Under the pieces are notes generated by a model. The model ran no database searches and had not been told where the DNA came from. It saw nothing but the letters and a program-made list of their open reading frames with translations. From assembly GCF_902522795.1 (NCBI RefSeq), contig NZ_CABYWZ010000009.1:1-57647 (forward strand): a DNA stretch of 57,647 bases, given 5' to 3'. Made by a program: the position numbers and the translations under genes. Each line of letters starts with the position of its first letter. The stretch's first letter is position 1. The DNA is from an uncultured Prochlorococcus sp. (GTDB taxonomy: Bacteria > Cyanobacteriota > Cyanobacteriia > PCC-6307 > Cyanobiaceae). Below, in pieces: positions 18,930 through 27,272 of the stretch.

Positions 18930-18984
18930 ATATAAAGAAAAATTCCCCTTTTATTACCTCTTGATTAATCTTAGCTAATTAGAA

Positions 18985-20481
18985 TTATGGATGGAAACCA
19001 AAAATGGAATTATTTCTTTTTTTTATTTCTTTTATGAAGGTACTGTAATTTTCAGAGACCGATAGTTTTGGATAAATTAAGTCATTTATTTTTTTCTGAA
19101 GATTATGCTTTTCGTTTAAAAATAAAACAGATTTTTCTAGAACCTCAACCATAATTGAAACTGCAGTGCTTGCTCCCGGAGAGGCTCCCAATAAAGCAGA
19201 TAATGATCCATCAGATGAATTTACAATCTCCGTTCCAAATTTCAAAGAACCACCACCTTCAGATTTTTTTATTATTTGGACTCTTTGACCAGCATTCTTT
19301 AAATACCAATCAGAAGAATTAGCTGATGGCATCATATTCTTTAAATTCTCAACTCTTGAGTTATGGTTCTTTAATGATTGTGATATTAGGTAATTAATTA
19401 AATCGTTGTTCTTGAAACCAACGTCTAACATAGAAAAAATATTATTTTTTTTAATTGAACTAAATAAGTCAAAGTATGAACTTTGTTTTAGAAATTTCGT
19501 CGTAAATCCAGCAAAAGGTCCATATAAAAGAAGTTTTTTATTATCAATCCATCTAGTGTCTAAATGAGGCACAGACATTGGTGGTGATCCAATATCAGCC
19601 TTACCATAAACTTTTGAGTTATGTTTTTCTGTTAGATCTTTTTTCTCGCAAATAAGCCATTTCCCACTAACAGGAAATCCACCATAACTCTTTGCTTCTG
19701 GAATTTTTGATTTTTGTAAATAATTAATTGTTTTTCCACCAGCACCAAGAAAAACGTAGCCAGTTCTAATTGAAGTTTTTCTACCTTCAGAACTAATTTC
19801 TAGTTCCCATTGTTTTTTATCAATTTTCTTTAAATCTACTAATTCTGTTTTGTATCTAATTTCAACATTTTTGTTTAAAGAAACTAATGACAAATACTCT
19901 TTAGTTAAAGCTTCAAAATTAATATCAGTACCTCTACCTATTCTGGTGGCAGCAATTTGAGTAGATTGATTTCTATCTTTTGTTATTAGAGGAGCCCATG
20001 ATGAAATTTCATCAAAAGATGTAGAAAATTCCATATCGATAAATTCAGGATTTTCGGTCATTTTCTGAAATCTTTTTTTTAAAAAAGAAATATTATCCTG
20101 ACCAGACACAAAGCTAATATGAGGAATAAATTTTAGAAACTTCTTAATATCAATTTTCCCTGATTCATACAATGAGGCCCACAAGGACATGGAAGTTTCA
20201 AAAGAACGATTTATCAAGAGCGCTTTATCTATTTTTAGATTTCCTTTTCCATCTAAAGGGGTATAGTTTAATTCGCAATTAGCCGCATGTCCTGTACCTG
20301 CATTATTAAACGCGCCAGTACTTTCACTTCCTGGAGCATTTAATTTTTCTATAATAAGAAATTTTATATCTGGTAAAACTTCTGAAATTAGGAGGGCTAA
20401 AGTACTACTCATTATCCCTGCTCCTACTAAGACTGCATCAAAGTAGCTATTGTCATTAGTGGGATTTTTAGATGAAGTCAC
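18985..20481 (-). CDS. mqo: Malate:quinone oxidoreductase
   Basis: FAD-dependent, membrane-associated enzyme that oxidises malate to oxaloacetate and passes electrons to the quinone pool. The 498-residue protein has the N-terminal dinucleotide fold [17 protein letters not shown] (about 16-32), the family stretch [23 protein letters not shown] (54-76), and a C-terminal [24 protein letters not shown] region typical of Mqo. It is divergent from the nfu gene. It would substitute for NAD-dependent malate dehydrogenase in this reduced metabolism, an inference from gene content of the lineage. Confidence 0.95.
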   Translation of the reverse strand: MTSSKNPTNDNSYFDAVLVGAGIMSSTLALLISEVLPDIKFLIIEKLNAPGSESTGAFNNAGTGHAANCELNYTPLDGKGNLKIDKALLINRSFETSMSLWASLYESGKIDIKKFLKFIPHISFVSGQDNISFLKKRFQKMTENPEFIDMEFSTSFDEISSWAPLITKDRNQSTQIAATRIGRGTDINFEALTKEYLSLVSLNKNVEIRYKTELVDLKKIDKKQWELEISSEGRKTSIRTGYVFLGAGGKTINYLQKSKIPEAKSYGGFPVSGKWLICEKKDLTEKHNSKVYGKADIGSPPMSVPHLDTRWIDNKKLLLYGPFAGFTTKFLKQSSYFDLFSSIKKNNIFSMLDVGFKNNDLINYLISQSLKNHNSRVENLKNMMPSANSSDWYLKNAGQRVQIIKKSEGGGSLKFGTEIVNSSDGSLSALLGASPGASTAVSIMVEVLEKSVLFLNEKHNLQKKINDLIYPKLSVSENYSTFIKEIKKRNNSIFGFHP

Positions 20482-20551
20482 AACAGAAAATTATCTTTTT
20501 TGCAATTAATCAGATTTCTTTCTAGGCTTATTATAAAGTTAATCCAAAATT

Positions 20552-20797
20552 ATGAGTACTGAAACACTCTCGCTGACAAACGAAAATGTAGAAAAAGTCC
20601 TTGACGAGTTAAGACCTTTTTTAATTTCTGATGGAGGTAATGTAGAGATTGCAGAAATAGATGGTCCAATTGTCAAAGTCAGACTTCAAGGAGCATGTGG
20701 TAGTTGCCCAAGTAGCACTATGACTCTAAAAATGGGTATTGAAAGAAAGTTAAAAGAAATGATTCCTGAAATAAGCGAAGTTGTCCAAGTTTTATAA
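20552..20797 (+). CDS. nfu: NifU-like iron-sulfur scaffold (Nfu domain)
   Basis: An 81-residue stand-alone Nfu domain. The cluster-binding pair is CGSC (Cys49 and Cys52) in [17 protein letters not shown], after the usual [11 protein letters not shown] segment. In cyanobacteria this small Nfu protein assembles and passes [4Fe-4S] clusters, notably to photosystem I. It is divergent from mqo across 70 bases and convergent with an 85-residue membrane protein gene. The name NifU in annotations refers to this C-terminal domain only. The N-terminal scaffold domain is absent. Confidence 0.95.
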   Translation: MSTETLSLTNENVEKVLDELRPFLISDGGNVEIAEIDGPIVKVRLQGACGSCPSSTMTLKMGIERKLKEMIPEISEVVQVL

Positions 20798-20818
20798 AAA
20801 TTCTAACTGAAATATATA

Positions 20819-21076
20819 TTATTTAGTTTTTAATTCCTTCAACAAAGATGACTCCATATCAAGGCAATCAATTGGAAGACCTTGACCAATAGCGATTAAA
20901 AGAGGTGCAAGAATTCCTAAAGTAAAAACTAAATTTGATTGACTTACATCATATTTACTCAAAGTAAAAGTTATCAAATAAATAATTAAAAAATACGCAT
21001 GTAGGGAAAAAAATTCTTTTGGCTTTAGGACTGGCCACCTTAAAGTATTTCCCAAGAAATATAAAAAACCTGTCAT
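20819..21076 (-). CDS. Small integral membrane protein (85 aa)
   Basis: A hypothetical protein with two predicted helices: about residues 25-40 (SLHAYFLIIYLITFTL) and 48-65 (VFTLGILAPLLIAIGQGL). The C-terminus is soluble and charged (ESSLLKELKTK). The N-terminus GFLYFLGNTLRWPVLKPKEFF may lie at the membrane surface. It has an intact frame and an ATG start. It is convergent with nfu and divergent from the DUF4278 gene across a long leader region. I do not recognise a named family. Confidence 0.65.
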   Translation of the reverse strand: MTGFLYFLGNTLRWPVLKPKEFFSLHAYFLIIYLITFTLSKYDVSQSNLVFTLGILAPLLIAIGQGLPIDCLDMESSLLKELKTK

Positions 21077-21202
21077 AAAAAAATAGTTACATGAAGATTA
21101 AACCAAATATAAACATAATCCTTTTTAGAGACTATTTATAAAAAAATTTACCTAAGATAATAATTAAAAAAAGATTAAATCTTCGTTTTTATTTGTAAAA
21201 GC

Positions 21203-21295
21203 TAGACATCACAAGAAAAATAAGCTTATAATAATTTGGTAGCTTTTGCTACTTTTTCGTTCACCCTCTCTTGAGGGCGCAGTTCGAGTCATACC
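21203..21295 (+). promoter_or_regulatory. Promoter and structured 5' leader of the DUF4278 gene
   Basis: A TATAAT box (21227-21232) sits 18 bases after TAGACA (21203-21208). Just downstream is a short hairpin GTAGC-TTTT-GCTAC followed by TTTTT (about 21240-21258), which resembles a mini-terminator at the very 5' end. A second hairpin follows, CCCTC-TCTT-GAGGG (about 21264-21277), then GTTCGAGTC and ATACC before an upstream ATG at 21296. The arrangement suggests control at the RNA level. The promoter call is by eye. Confidence 0.5.
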
Positions 21296-21331
21296 ATGGA
21301 ACGGGGGATGGCCGTTTTGTCACATCGAATC

Positions 21332-21505
21332 ATGACTACTTTAACTTACAGAGGTAAAAACTACGTTCAAAATAAAGAAGCTGCTGAAAAGCAACTTGTT
21401 GAACTTACCTACAGAAGAAACGTATACACCAACAGAATGGATGACGCTTCTTCAAGTAATGAAAAAGCAGAATTAAATTATAGAGGTGTAAATTACACTA
21501 AATAA
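21332..21505 (+). CDS. DUF4278 family protein (57 aa)
   Basis: A small soluble protein with two copies of the DUF4278 signature: TLTYRGKNYVQ at the N-terminus and LNYRGVNYTK at the C-terminus, with LTYRRNVY between them. The start is placed at ATG 21332 (MTTLTYRGKNY), where family members usually begin. In-frame ATGs at 21296 and 21308 would add up to 12 residues that do not look like the family (MERGMAVLSHRI), so that stretch may be a translated leader or a regulatory element. A strong terminator follows. Function of the family is unknown. Confidence 0.75.
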   Translation: MTTLTYRGKNYVQNKEAAEKQLVELTYRRNVYTNRMDDASSSNEKAELNYRGVNYTK

Positions 21506-21518
21506 TTTAATACAAATT

Positions 21519-21548
21519 AAAAGCCCCTTTTTCAGGGGCTTTTTTTTT
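21519..21548 (+). terminator. Rho-independent terminator after the DUF4278 gene
   Basis: A 9-base perfect stem (AAAAGCCCC paired with GGGGCTTTT) with a 7-base loop is followed by a run of T. It lies 14 bases after the stop of the DUF4278 gene and separates it from the methyltransferase gene. It is the clearest intrinsic terminator in the window. Confidence 0.9.
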
Positions 21549-21579
21549 GGCTATATTAATTGAGAGTCCTTGTTAAAAT

Positions 21580-22374
21580 ATGTCTGAAAGTTGCTGTAAT
21601 ACAAACACATCGAATAAAGCACCTTATCAATTTGATCATAAAGATGCGATTCAAGAAAGATATGGCTCAGCGGCACAAGAGAAAGAAAATTGTCTTTGTA
21701 CACCAGTTGGGTTTAATCCCGTTTTACTTGAAGCAATTCCTCAAGAGGTTATAGAAAGAGACTATGGGTGTGGTGATCCAACAAAATATGTTCAAAAAAA
21801 TGATATAGTCTTAGACCTTGGAAGTGGTAGCGGCAAAAATGCTTTTGTTTGTGCCCAAATTGTTGGGAAAGAAGGAAAAGTTATTGGAGTTGATCAGAAT
21901 CCTGATATGCTTTCTTTATCTAGATCAGCCTCTAAAGAAGTTACAAAAAATATAGGTTTCAACAACACAGAATTTCTAGAAGGTTCAATTGAAAAACTTG
22001 ATGAATTAGATAAAGATTTAAATCCATTAATCGCCGACAAATCTGTTGATATTATTTTAAGTAATTGCGTTTTAAACTTGGTAAGTCCAGAATCTAGAAA
22101 TAACCTTTTAAGAAATATAAAAAGAGTTTTAAACGATAATGGAAGAATTGCAATTAGCGATATTGTTTCTAACCAAAAAGTTCCTCTAAGATTGCAAAAT
22201 GATCATGATCTATGGACAGGATGTATTAGTGGAGCATGGTATGAGCCAGAGTTTATAAGTGACTTTAAAGAACTAGGATTTAAAAATTTAGAATTTGCAG
22301 AAAGGAGTGCTGAACCTTGGAAAGTAATTGAGGGTATTGAATTTAGAACAGTAACTTTAGTAGGCAATATTTAA
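21580..22374 (+). CDS. ArsM-like SAM-dependent methyltransferase (possible arsenite methyltransferase)
   Basis: Class I methyltransferase of 264 residues. The SAM motif is VLDLGSGSGKNAFV (77-90) with acidic VIGVDQN (101-107). Three cysteines match the As(III)-binding set of ArsM: Cys64 in the hallmark YGCGDP, Cys163 in LSNCVLNL and Cys215 in GCISGAWY. Extra cysteines occur at 5, 6, 38 and 40 (SESCC and ENCLC). ArsM converts arsenite to methylated arsenicals. The conserved cysteines favour that activity, but it is inferred. A class V aminotransferase follows 37 bases later on the same strand. Family confidence is high, substrate moderate. Confidence 0.78.
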   Translation: MSESCCNTNTSNKAPYQFDHKDAIQERYGSAAQEKENCLCTPVGFNPVLLEAIPQEVIERDYGCGDPTKYVQKNDIVLDLGSGSGKNAFVCAQIVGKEGKVIGVDQNPDMLSLSRSASKEVTKNIGFNNTEFLEGSIEKLDELDKDLNPLIADKSVDIILSNCVLNLVSPESRNNLLRNIKRVLNDNGRIAISDIVSNQKVPLRLQNDHDLWTGCISGAWYEPEFISDFKELGFKNLEFAERSAEPWKVIEGIEFRTVTLVGNI

Positions 22375-22411
22375 AAAATTCAAGAATATAAAAATATAAT
22401 TTAAATTTTCC

Positions 22412-23587
22412 ATGATAAATAATTTAAGAGACAAAATACCAGCATTAAAAAATAAGTATTATTTCAACTATGGGGGTCAAGGACCATTACCAAAATCTTC
22501 TCTAGAAGCAATAGTCAAAACTTGGGAAATTATCCAAGATTTAGGACCATTTACCAATGATATGTGGCCTTTTATTTACAAAGAAATATTGACTACAAAA
22601 AGAATCATTGCACAAAAGTTAGGTGTCAATTCAAAGAATGTAGCTTTAACCGAAAATATCTCTTCTGGTATGATTTTACCTTTTTGGGGAATAAAGGTAG
22701 AAGAAGGAGAAGAGTTGTTAATAAGTGACTGTGAACATCCTGGAGTAGTGGCTGCAAGTCGAGAATTTTGCAGAAGAAATAAATTAATATTGAAAATTTT
22801 GCCAATCCAAAAAATTAAAAATCTAAACGACGAAAATTTAATTTTAGAGATTTTAAAAAATCTAACTAGTAAGACTAAGATCCTAATTATTTCTCATATT
22901 TTGTGGAACTTTGGATATAAAATTCCCTTAAAACATATTTCCAACGAATTAAAAAATAATCGAGAAAACTCTTATTTACTTGTTGATGGAGCTCAAACCT
23001 TTGGGCACATAAAAATTGAAGGAGAAGTTTTTTATTCTGATTTATATTCAATAACTTCTCATAAGTGGGCATGTGGACCAGAAGGTCTTGGAGCAATTTA
23101 TGTCTCAGATAGATTTATTAATGAAACAGATCCAACAATAATTGGTTGGAAATCATTAAAAAAAGAACAAGGAATCTATGAGCCTTCAGATAATCTTTTT
23201 CATGATGATGCAAGGAAGTTTGAAGTGGCTACCTCTTGTATTCCTTTACTTGCAGGGCTGCGTAATTCTTTAGATCTTTTGGATAAAGACTGTAATGAAA
23301 AAGAAAAGAGAAAAAATATAAAAAGATTAAGTGAGAAACTTTGGGACGAATTAAATCAATTAAAGGAAATTGAATTAGTTTTAGAAAAAAAATACTTAAA
23401 TGGGATTGTTAGTTTTAATATTGAAATTATCAAAGATAAGGAAAAATTTGTAAGGAAACTTGGAGAAAAAAAAATTTGGATTAGAGTTTTAGAAGATCCA
23501 AAATGGTTTAGAGCATGCATACATCAAATGACAACAGAAGCTGAGATAGATTTACTTTCTAAAGAAATAAAAAGAATATTGACTTAA
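22412..23587 (+). CDS. Class V aminotransferase / cysteine desulfurase-like PLP enzyme
   Basis: PLP-dependent enzyme of 391 residues with the class V fold. Asp192 and Gln195 in VDGAQTFGH contact the cofactor, and Lys218 in TSHKWACGPEGLG forms the Schiff base. Similar wording is found in the selenocysteine lyase and isopenicillin epimerase-like branch. The mobile catalytic cysteine loop of true SufS or IscS is not obvious, and Cys221 after the lysine is not in that position. It follows the ArsM-like gene by 37 bases, so they may form one transcription unit. Substrate unknown. Confidence 0.82.
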   Translation: MINNLRDKIPALKNKYYFNYGGQGPLPKSSLEAIVKTWEIIQDLGPFTNDMWPFIYKEILTTKRIIAQKLGVNSKNVALTENISSGMILPFWGIKVEEGEELLISDCEHPGVVAASREFCRRNKLILKILPIQKIKNLNDENLILEILKNLTSKTKILIISHILWNFGYKIPLKHISNELKNNRENSYLLVDGAQTFGHIKIEGEVFYSDLYSITSHKWACGPEGLGAIYVSDRFINETDPTIIGWKSLKKEQGIYEPSDNLFHDDARKFEVATSCIPLLAGLRNSLDLLDKDCNEKEKRKNIKRLSEKLWDELNQLKEIELVLEKKYLNGIVSFNIEIIKDKEKFVRKLGEKKIWIRVLEDPKWFRACIHQMTTEAEIDLLSKEIKRILT

Positions 23588-23618
23588 AGATCTATTGATA
23601 TAAAAGATAAAATTTATT

Positions 23619-24323
23619 TTACCAAGGTATCTCAGAGCTGTCCCATGCAATAAACTTTCCAGTAGCTGCAGGAGTTTGATTTTTAATAATATTAATTAAA
23701 AATTGGGAGGATTTTTCTTTACTGAATAATTTATGCTCTGGAACAAATTTATGAAAAGGTCTAGATAAATCAGTATCTACTGTTCCTGGATGAAGCAATG
23801 TAATAGTAGCCTTTGGGAAACGTCTAGCCCACTCAATACTTAAAGATTTAAAAAACTGATTTTGTGCTGATTTTGCAGCTCTATATGAATACCAACCTCC
23901 AGTTTGATTATCTCCAATGCTTCCCACTCTTGCACTTATACTTGCAAAATTAAAATTAAAATCTTTTGGTATAAATTCTTCAATAGTTTTAGCTAGCAAA
24001 ATAGGAGAAAAGGCATTTATTGAAAAACTTTCAATCATATTTATTTTATCAAGATGTTGCAATCTTTTTTCTGGTTGAAGAGAATCACTATGAAGTCTCC
24101 CTGTAGCGTTAATAACTAGTCTTAATTTTGAAGGATGATTTGATATTTTATTTTTCAAATGCAAAAGAGATTGAGAATCCTCTATGTCCAATTCCCAAAA
24201 AGAATTAAATTCACTTTTTCTTCCACACAAAACAACATCTAAATCTTTTTCACTTTCATTCAGATCTTTAGCTAGTTGTGTTCCAATTCCACCTGCACCT
24301 ACAACTAAGGCTAAGCCTTTCAT
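23619..24323 (-). CDS. Short-chain dehydrogenase/reductase (C-factor-like)
   Basis: An SDR family protein of 234 residues. The nucleotide-binding glycine motif VGAGGIG is at 8-14, and the catalytic tyrosine and lysine are Tyr147 and Lys151 in YSYRAAKSAQNQ, with serines at 128 and 130. The order GWYSYRAAK and the HPGTVDTDLSRPF segment after it resemble the C-factor or CsgA-like branch. It is convergent with the aminotransferase gene and downstream of murE on the same strand with an 81-base gap. The substrate is not deducible. Confidence 0.85.
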   Translation of the reverse strand: MKGLALVVGAGGIGTQLAKDLNESEKDLDVVLCGRKSEFNSFWELDIEDSQSLLHLKNKISNHPSKLRLVINATGRLHSDSLQPEKRLQHLDKINMIESFSINAFSPILLAKTIEEFIPKDFNFNFASISARVGSIGDNQTGGWYSYRAAKSAQNQFFKSLSIEWARRFPKATITLLHPGTVDTDLSRPFHKFVPEHKLFSKEKSSQFLINIIKNQTPAATGKFIAWDSSEIPW

Positions 24324-24404
24324 TTTATTAAAAATAACTCTCTTGATTCTAAGAAACTTTTCTTGTGATTTGCGTAAAGATCTTTCTGATTTGATTAGGA
24401 AATT

Positions 24405-25940
24405 TTATTGAGATTTACTTTTTTCTTTTAATAATTTATGAGCTATTTTTCTATCATCAAAATTAATAACTTTATCATTTAGAATTTGGTAGTCTTCATG
24501 TCCTTTTCCTGCAATTAAAACAATATCTTCTTTATTGGCAAATTTAATAGATTCATTTATTGCTTTAAATCTATCAATCTCAATTATTATTTTTTCTCTT
24601 TTTTTAATACCCATCAGAATATCATTTACTATCTTTTGGGGTTCTTCTGATCTTGGATTATCTGAAGTTATAAAAAGTTGATCAGAAAACTCTTCAGCTA
24701 TTGATCCCATTAAAGGCCTTTTACTACGGTCTCGATCTCCGCCACAGCCAAAAACAGTTATGAGTTTCCCTGTACAAAGTTTTTTTATTGTTTGCAAAAC
24801 TTTTTTTAATCCATCTGGAGTATGGGCATAATCAACAATTACTGTTGGAAGAGGTCTTGAAACGTCATCATTATCAATTTGTATTTTCTCCATTCTCCCA
24901 GGAGCACCAGGGAAAGATTGTATTAACTTTGATAGATCTTTTAAAGAAAAATTAAGTTTATACAAAATTGTTAATGCTTGAATCGCATTCATTAAATTAA
25001 ATTCACCCACAAGTGGAACAAAAAGTTGAATTTTTTCCTTAGGTGTATGAAAAATACAGGTGCAACCAGTTTCAGTAAATTTTTTATCTGTTACGAAAAA
25101 AAAATCATCATTTTCAAATTCACTTTCAGTAATCTTTGTAGAGACTAGTAAAGATTTTTTTTCAAGATCAGATGATAATTTAGATATCCAATGGTCATCA
25201 TGATTTAATACACAAATTCCATCTTTTTCTTTTAAGTAAGGTGGGAAAAATAATTTTCTTTTTGTTTGAAAATATGATTCCATATCTGAGTGATAATCAA
25301 GATGATCTTGAGTTAAATTAGTAAAAATAGCTGCCTCAAATTCGCACCCTGATATCCTGTTTTGAGCAATAGAATGAGAACTTACCTCTAATATCGCGAA
25401 TTCAGATTCTGCCTCAACAGCAGCATTTAATTTCTTTTGAAGTTTATCTGCGAAATCAGTTGTATGAGAAGCCACTTCTGAGAAGCCAGGCCATCTATTG
25501 AGCAAGGTCCCAAATAATGCAGTCTTTTTCCCTAATTTTTTTAAAAGATATTCCAATAAAAAAGTAATTGTCGTTTTTCCATTTGTACCCGTAACACCAA
25601 TAAGTTTAAGTTTTCTTGAAGGCCTATTCCAAAACTCAGCGATTATTTGACCAAAAATATAATCTAAATTATCCCCTATAACCAAAATCCTTTCTCGATC
25701 AATAGATCCAATTTTCTTTTTTGCAGAAGACCCAATAATGGCAGCCTCCGCACCATTTTCAATTGCCTCAATACAATATTTTCCTCCATCAACATTTAAA
25801 CCAGGCATACCTAAAAATAAAGTTCCTTTTTGTACTTCTTTAGAGTTAAAAGAAATATTATTGATTTCATGATCTATTAAATCTAATGGAGGAAAAATTC
25901 CTACCAAATCTAAAAGTTTATGTAATTTTATAGATCTCAT
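24405..25940 (-). CDS. murE: UDP-MurNAc-tripeptide synthetase (meso-DAP adding)
   Basis: Adds meso-diaminopimelate to UDP-MurNAc-L-Ala-D-Glu in the cytoplasm. The 511-residue Mur ligase has ATP loop GVTGTNGKTT (115-124), the carbamylated lysine segment YFQTKRKLF (223-231), YAHTPDGL (371-378) and the DAP-specific DNPR motif (427-430, SDNPRSEEP). This motif separates meso-DAP enzymes from lysine-adding ones. It lies 9 bases downstream of the glutaredoxin-like gene in what looks like a yidD, glutaredoxin-like, murE run. Confidence 0.97.
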   Translation of the reverse strand: MRSIKLHKLLDLVGIFPPLDLIDHEINNISFNSKEVQKGTLFLGMPGLNVDGGKYCIEAIENGAEAAIIGSSAKKKIGSIDRERILVIGDNLDYIFGQIIAEFWNRPSRKLKLIGVTGTNGKTTITFLLEYLLKKLGKKTALFGTLLNRWPGFSEVASHTTDFADKLQKKLNAAVEAESEFAILEVSSHSIAQNRISGCEFEAAIFTNLTQDHLDYHSDMESYFQTKRKLFFPPYLKEKDGICVLNHDDHWISKLSSDLEKKSLLVSTKITESEFENDDFFFVTDKKFTETGCTCIFHTPKEKIQLFVPLVGEFNLMNAIQALTILYKLNFSLKDLSKLIQSFPGAPGRMEKIQIDNDDVSRPLPTVIVDYAHTPDGLKKVLQTIKKLCTGKLITVFGCGGDRDRSKRPLMGSIAEEFSDQLFITSDNPRSEEPQKIVNDILMGIKKREKIIIEIDRFKAINESIKFANKEDIVLIAGKGHEDYQILNDKVINFDDRKIAHKLLKEKSKSQ

Positions 25941-25949
25941 ATAAAAAAA

Positions 25950-26252
25950 TTATTTCTCCAAAATGGCCCTAATATTTCTTTGAAACCAATTCTTTAATTG
26001 ATCATCTTTTAATCTTGGAGAAATGCGAGGCAATTCTATAATCTCCTCGGAGCTAATGCCATTAATAGCAATAACAGGAACTTCATAATCATATTTTTTA
26101 TATTTATCTTTATATAAATCGACCCTATCAATATCAATTTCTTTAAGCTCCTCTAGATTAGGGAATAACTCATTAAGATTCATTTTTGCCAGTTTGTTTT
26201 TTAATGAATCACAAAGACAACACCCCTGCCTAACAAAAATAAATATTTTCAT
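25950..26252 (-). CDS. Glutaredoxin-like (DUF836-type) thiol protein
   Basis: A 100-residue thioredoxin-fold protein. The N-terminus has FVRQGCCLCDSLK, giving a Cys11-Cys12-Leu-Cys14 redox site close to the CxxC of glutaredoxin. A cis-proline region EVPVIAING follows at about 78-86. Such small proteins are annotated as glutaredoxin family or DUF836. It lies between yidD (4 bases) and murE (9 bases) on the same strand, so it is co-transcribed. A specific partner cannot be named. Confidence 0.8.
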   Translation of the reverse strand: MKIFIFVRQGCCLCDSLKNKLAKMNLNELFPNLEELKEIDIDRVDLYKDKYKKYDYEVPVIAINGISSEEIIELPRISPRLKDDQLKNWFQRNIRAILEK

Positions 26253-26256
26253 TCAT

Positions 26257-26493
26257 TCAGTCAGGCACAGGGTCACATCCGCAGGGAGTTAAAGGATGAC
26301 ATCTGCTTAATCTTCTTAAAGTTAACCACCCTCCCTTCCAAGGACCATGTCTAGTAATTGCCTCATATCCATAAGAGCTGCAACTTGGAATAAATCTGCA
26401 TCTTGGTCCGAAAAAAGGAGAAAACCACTTTTTATAAAACGAAATCATAAAAAGAAGTACAGAAGTAATTGATTTATTAATAGTTTTGAACAC
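26257..26493 (-). CDS. yidD: Membrane protein insertion efficiency factor YidD
   Basis: A 78-residue membrane-associated protein. It begins with an amphipathic or hydrophobic stretch ([22 protein letters not shown]) and has the YidD signature [20 protein letters not shown] with conserved cysteines, followed by LRRLSRCHP and CGCDPVPD. YidD helps YidC insert membrane proteins. It is divergent from rpsD and followed closely by the glutaredoxin-like gene and murE. Confidence 0.96.
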   Translation of the reverse strand: MFKTINKSITSVLLFMISFYKKWFSPFFGPRCRFIPSCSSYGYEAITRHGPWKGGWLTLRRLSRCHPLTPCGCDPVPD

Positions 26494-26588
26494 TTTTATG
26501 ATGTAAAATAATAATTCCTGTAGTAATAAGTTTAATTGAATTTAATCAATTAAACAATTTATTGCAAATTTCTATTTAATTTAAAATT

Positions 26589-27197
26589 ATGTCAAGATAC
26601 CGCGGCCCCAGGTTAAGGGTTACGCGTCGCTTGGGAGAACTACCAGGTCTCACCAGGAAAGCTTCAAAAAAGTCTAATCCTCCAGGTCAGCACGGCCAAG
26701 CCCGTCGCAAGCGATCAGAATATGCAATTCGTCTAGAAGAAAAGCAGAAACTTAGGTTTAATTATGGAGTTTCTGAAAAACAACTAGTACGTTATGTAAA
26801 AAAAGCTAGAGCTCAAGAAGGATCTACAGGAACTAACCTACTAAGACTTTTAGAAAACAGACTTGATAATGTTTGTTTTAGATTAGGTTTTGGAGGTACC
26901 ATTCCAGGCTCAAGACAATTAGTAAATCATGGCCATGTAACCGTTAATGGAAAGGTTCTTGATATTGCTGGTTATCAATGCAAATCAGGCGATTTAATCG
27001 GAATTAAAGAAAACAAAGCAAGCAAAAAACTTGTAGAAGGTAATATAGAATTCCCGGGCTTAGCAAATGTCCCACCTCATCTAGATTTAGACAAACCTAA
27101 ATTAACAGGAAAAATAAATGGGAAATGCGATAGAGAGTGGGTAGCTCTTGAAATAAACGAACTACTAGTTGTTGAATATTATTCAAGAAAAGTTTAA
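26589..27197 (+). CDS. rpsD: 30S ribosomal protein S4
   Basis: A primary 16S rRNA-binding protein that nucleates 30S assembly. The 202-residue product begins [18 protein letters not shown] and holds the S4 domain in [27 protein letters not shown] (about 92-118). A perfect 12-base stem-loop follows the stop, and the gene is apparently monocistronic. It is divergent from yidD across 95 bases that should hold promoters for both. Confidence 0.99.
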   Translation: MSRYRGPRLRVTRRLGELPGLTRKASKKSNPPGQHGQARRKRSEYAIRLEEKQKLRFNYGVSEKQLVRYVKKARAQEGSTGTNLLRLLENRLDNVCFRLGFGGTIPGSRQLVNHGHVTVNGKVLDIAGYQCKSGDLIGIKENKASKKLVEGNIEFPGLANVPPHLDLDKPKLTGKINGKCDREWVALEINELLVVEYYSRKV

Positions 27198-27216
27198 TAC
27201 TACTTTTCTTTGGATT

Positions 27217-27251
27217 ATTAAATCTCTCTTTTAAACAATGAGAGATTTAAT
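27217..27251 (+). terminator. Stem-loop terminator after rpsD
   Basis: A perfect 12-base inverted repeat (ATTAAATCTCTC and GAGAGATTTAAT) with an 11-base loop lies 20 bases after the rpsD stop. A U-rich tail (TTAATTCTTATTTT) follows. The position and tail fit an intrinsic terminator that separates rpsD from the trans-sulfuration genes. Confidence 0.75.
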
Positions 27252-27272
27252 TTAATTCTTATTTTAAAAATA

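Noticed and set aside
21240..21295. T-arm-like GTTCGAGTC in the DUF4278 leader as a tRNA or tRNA fragment
   Set aside because: The bases flanking it cannot form a T stem, and no acceptor or anticodon stem is found around it.
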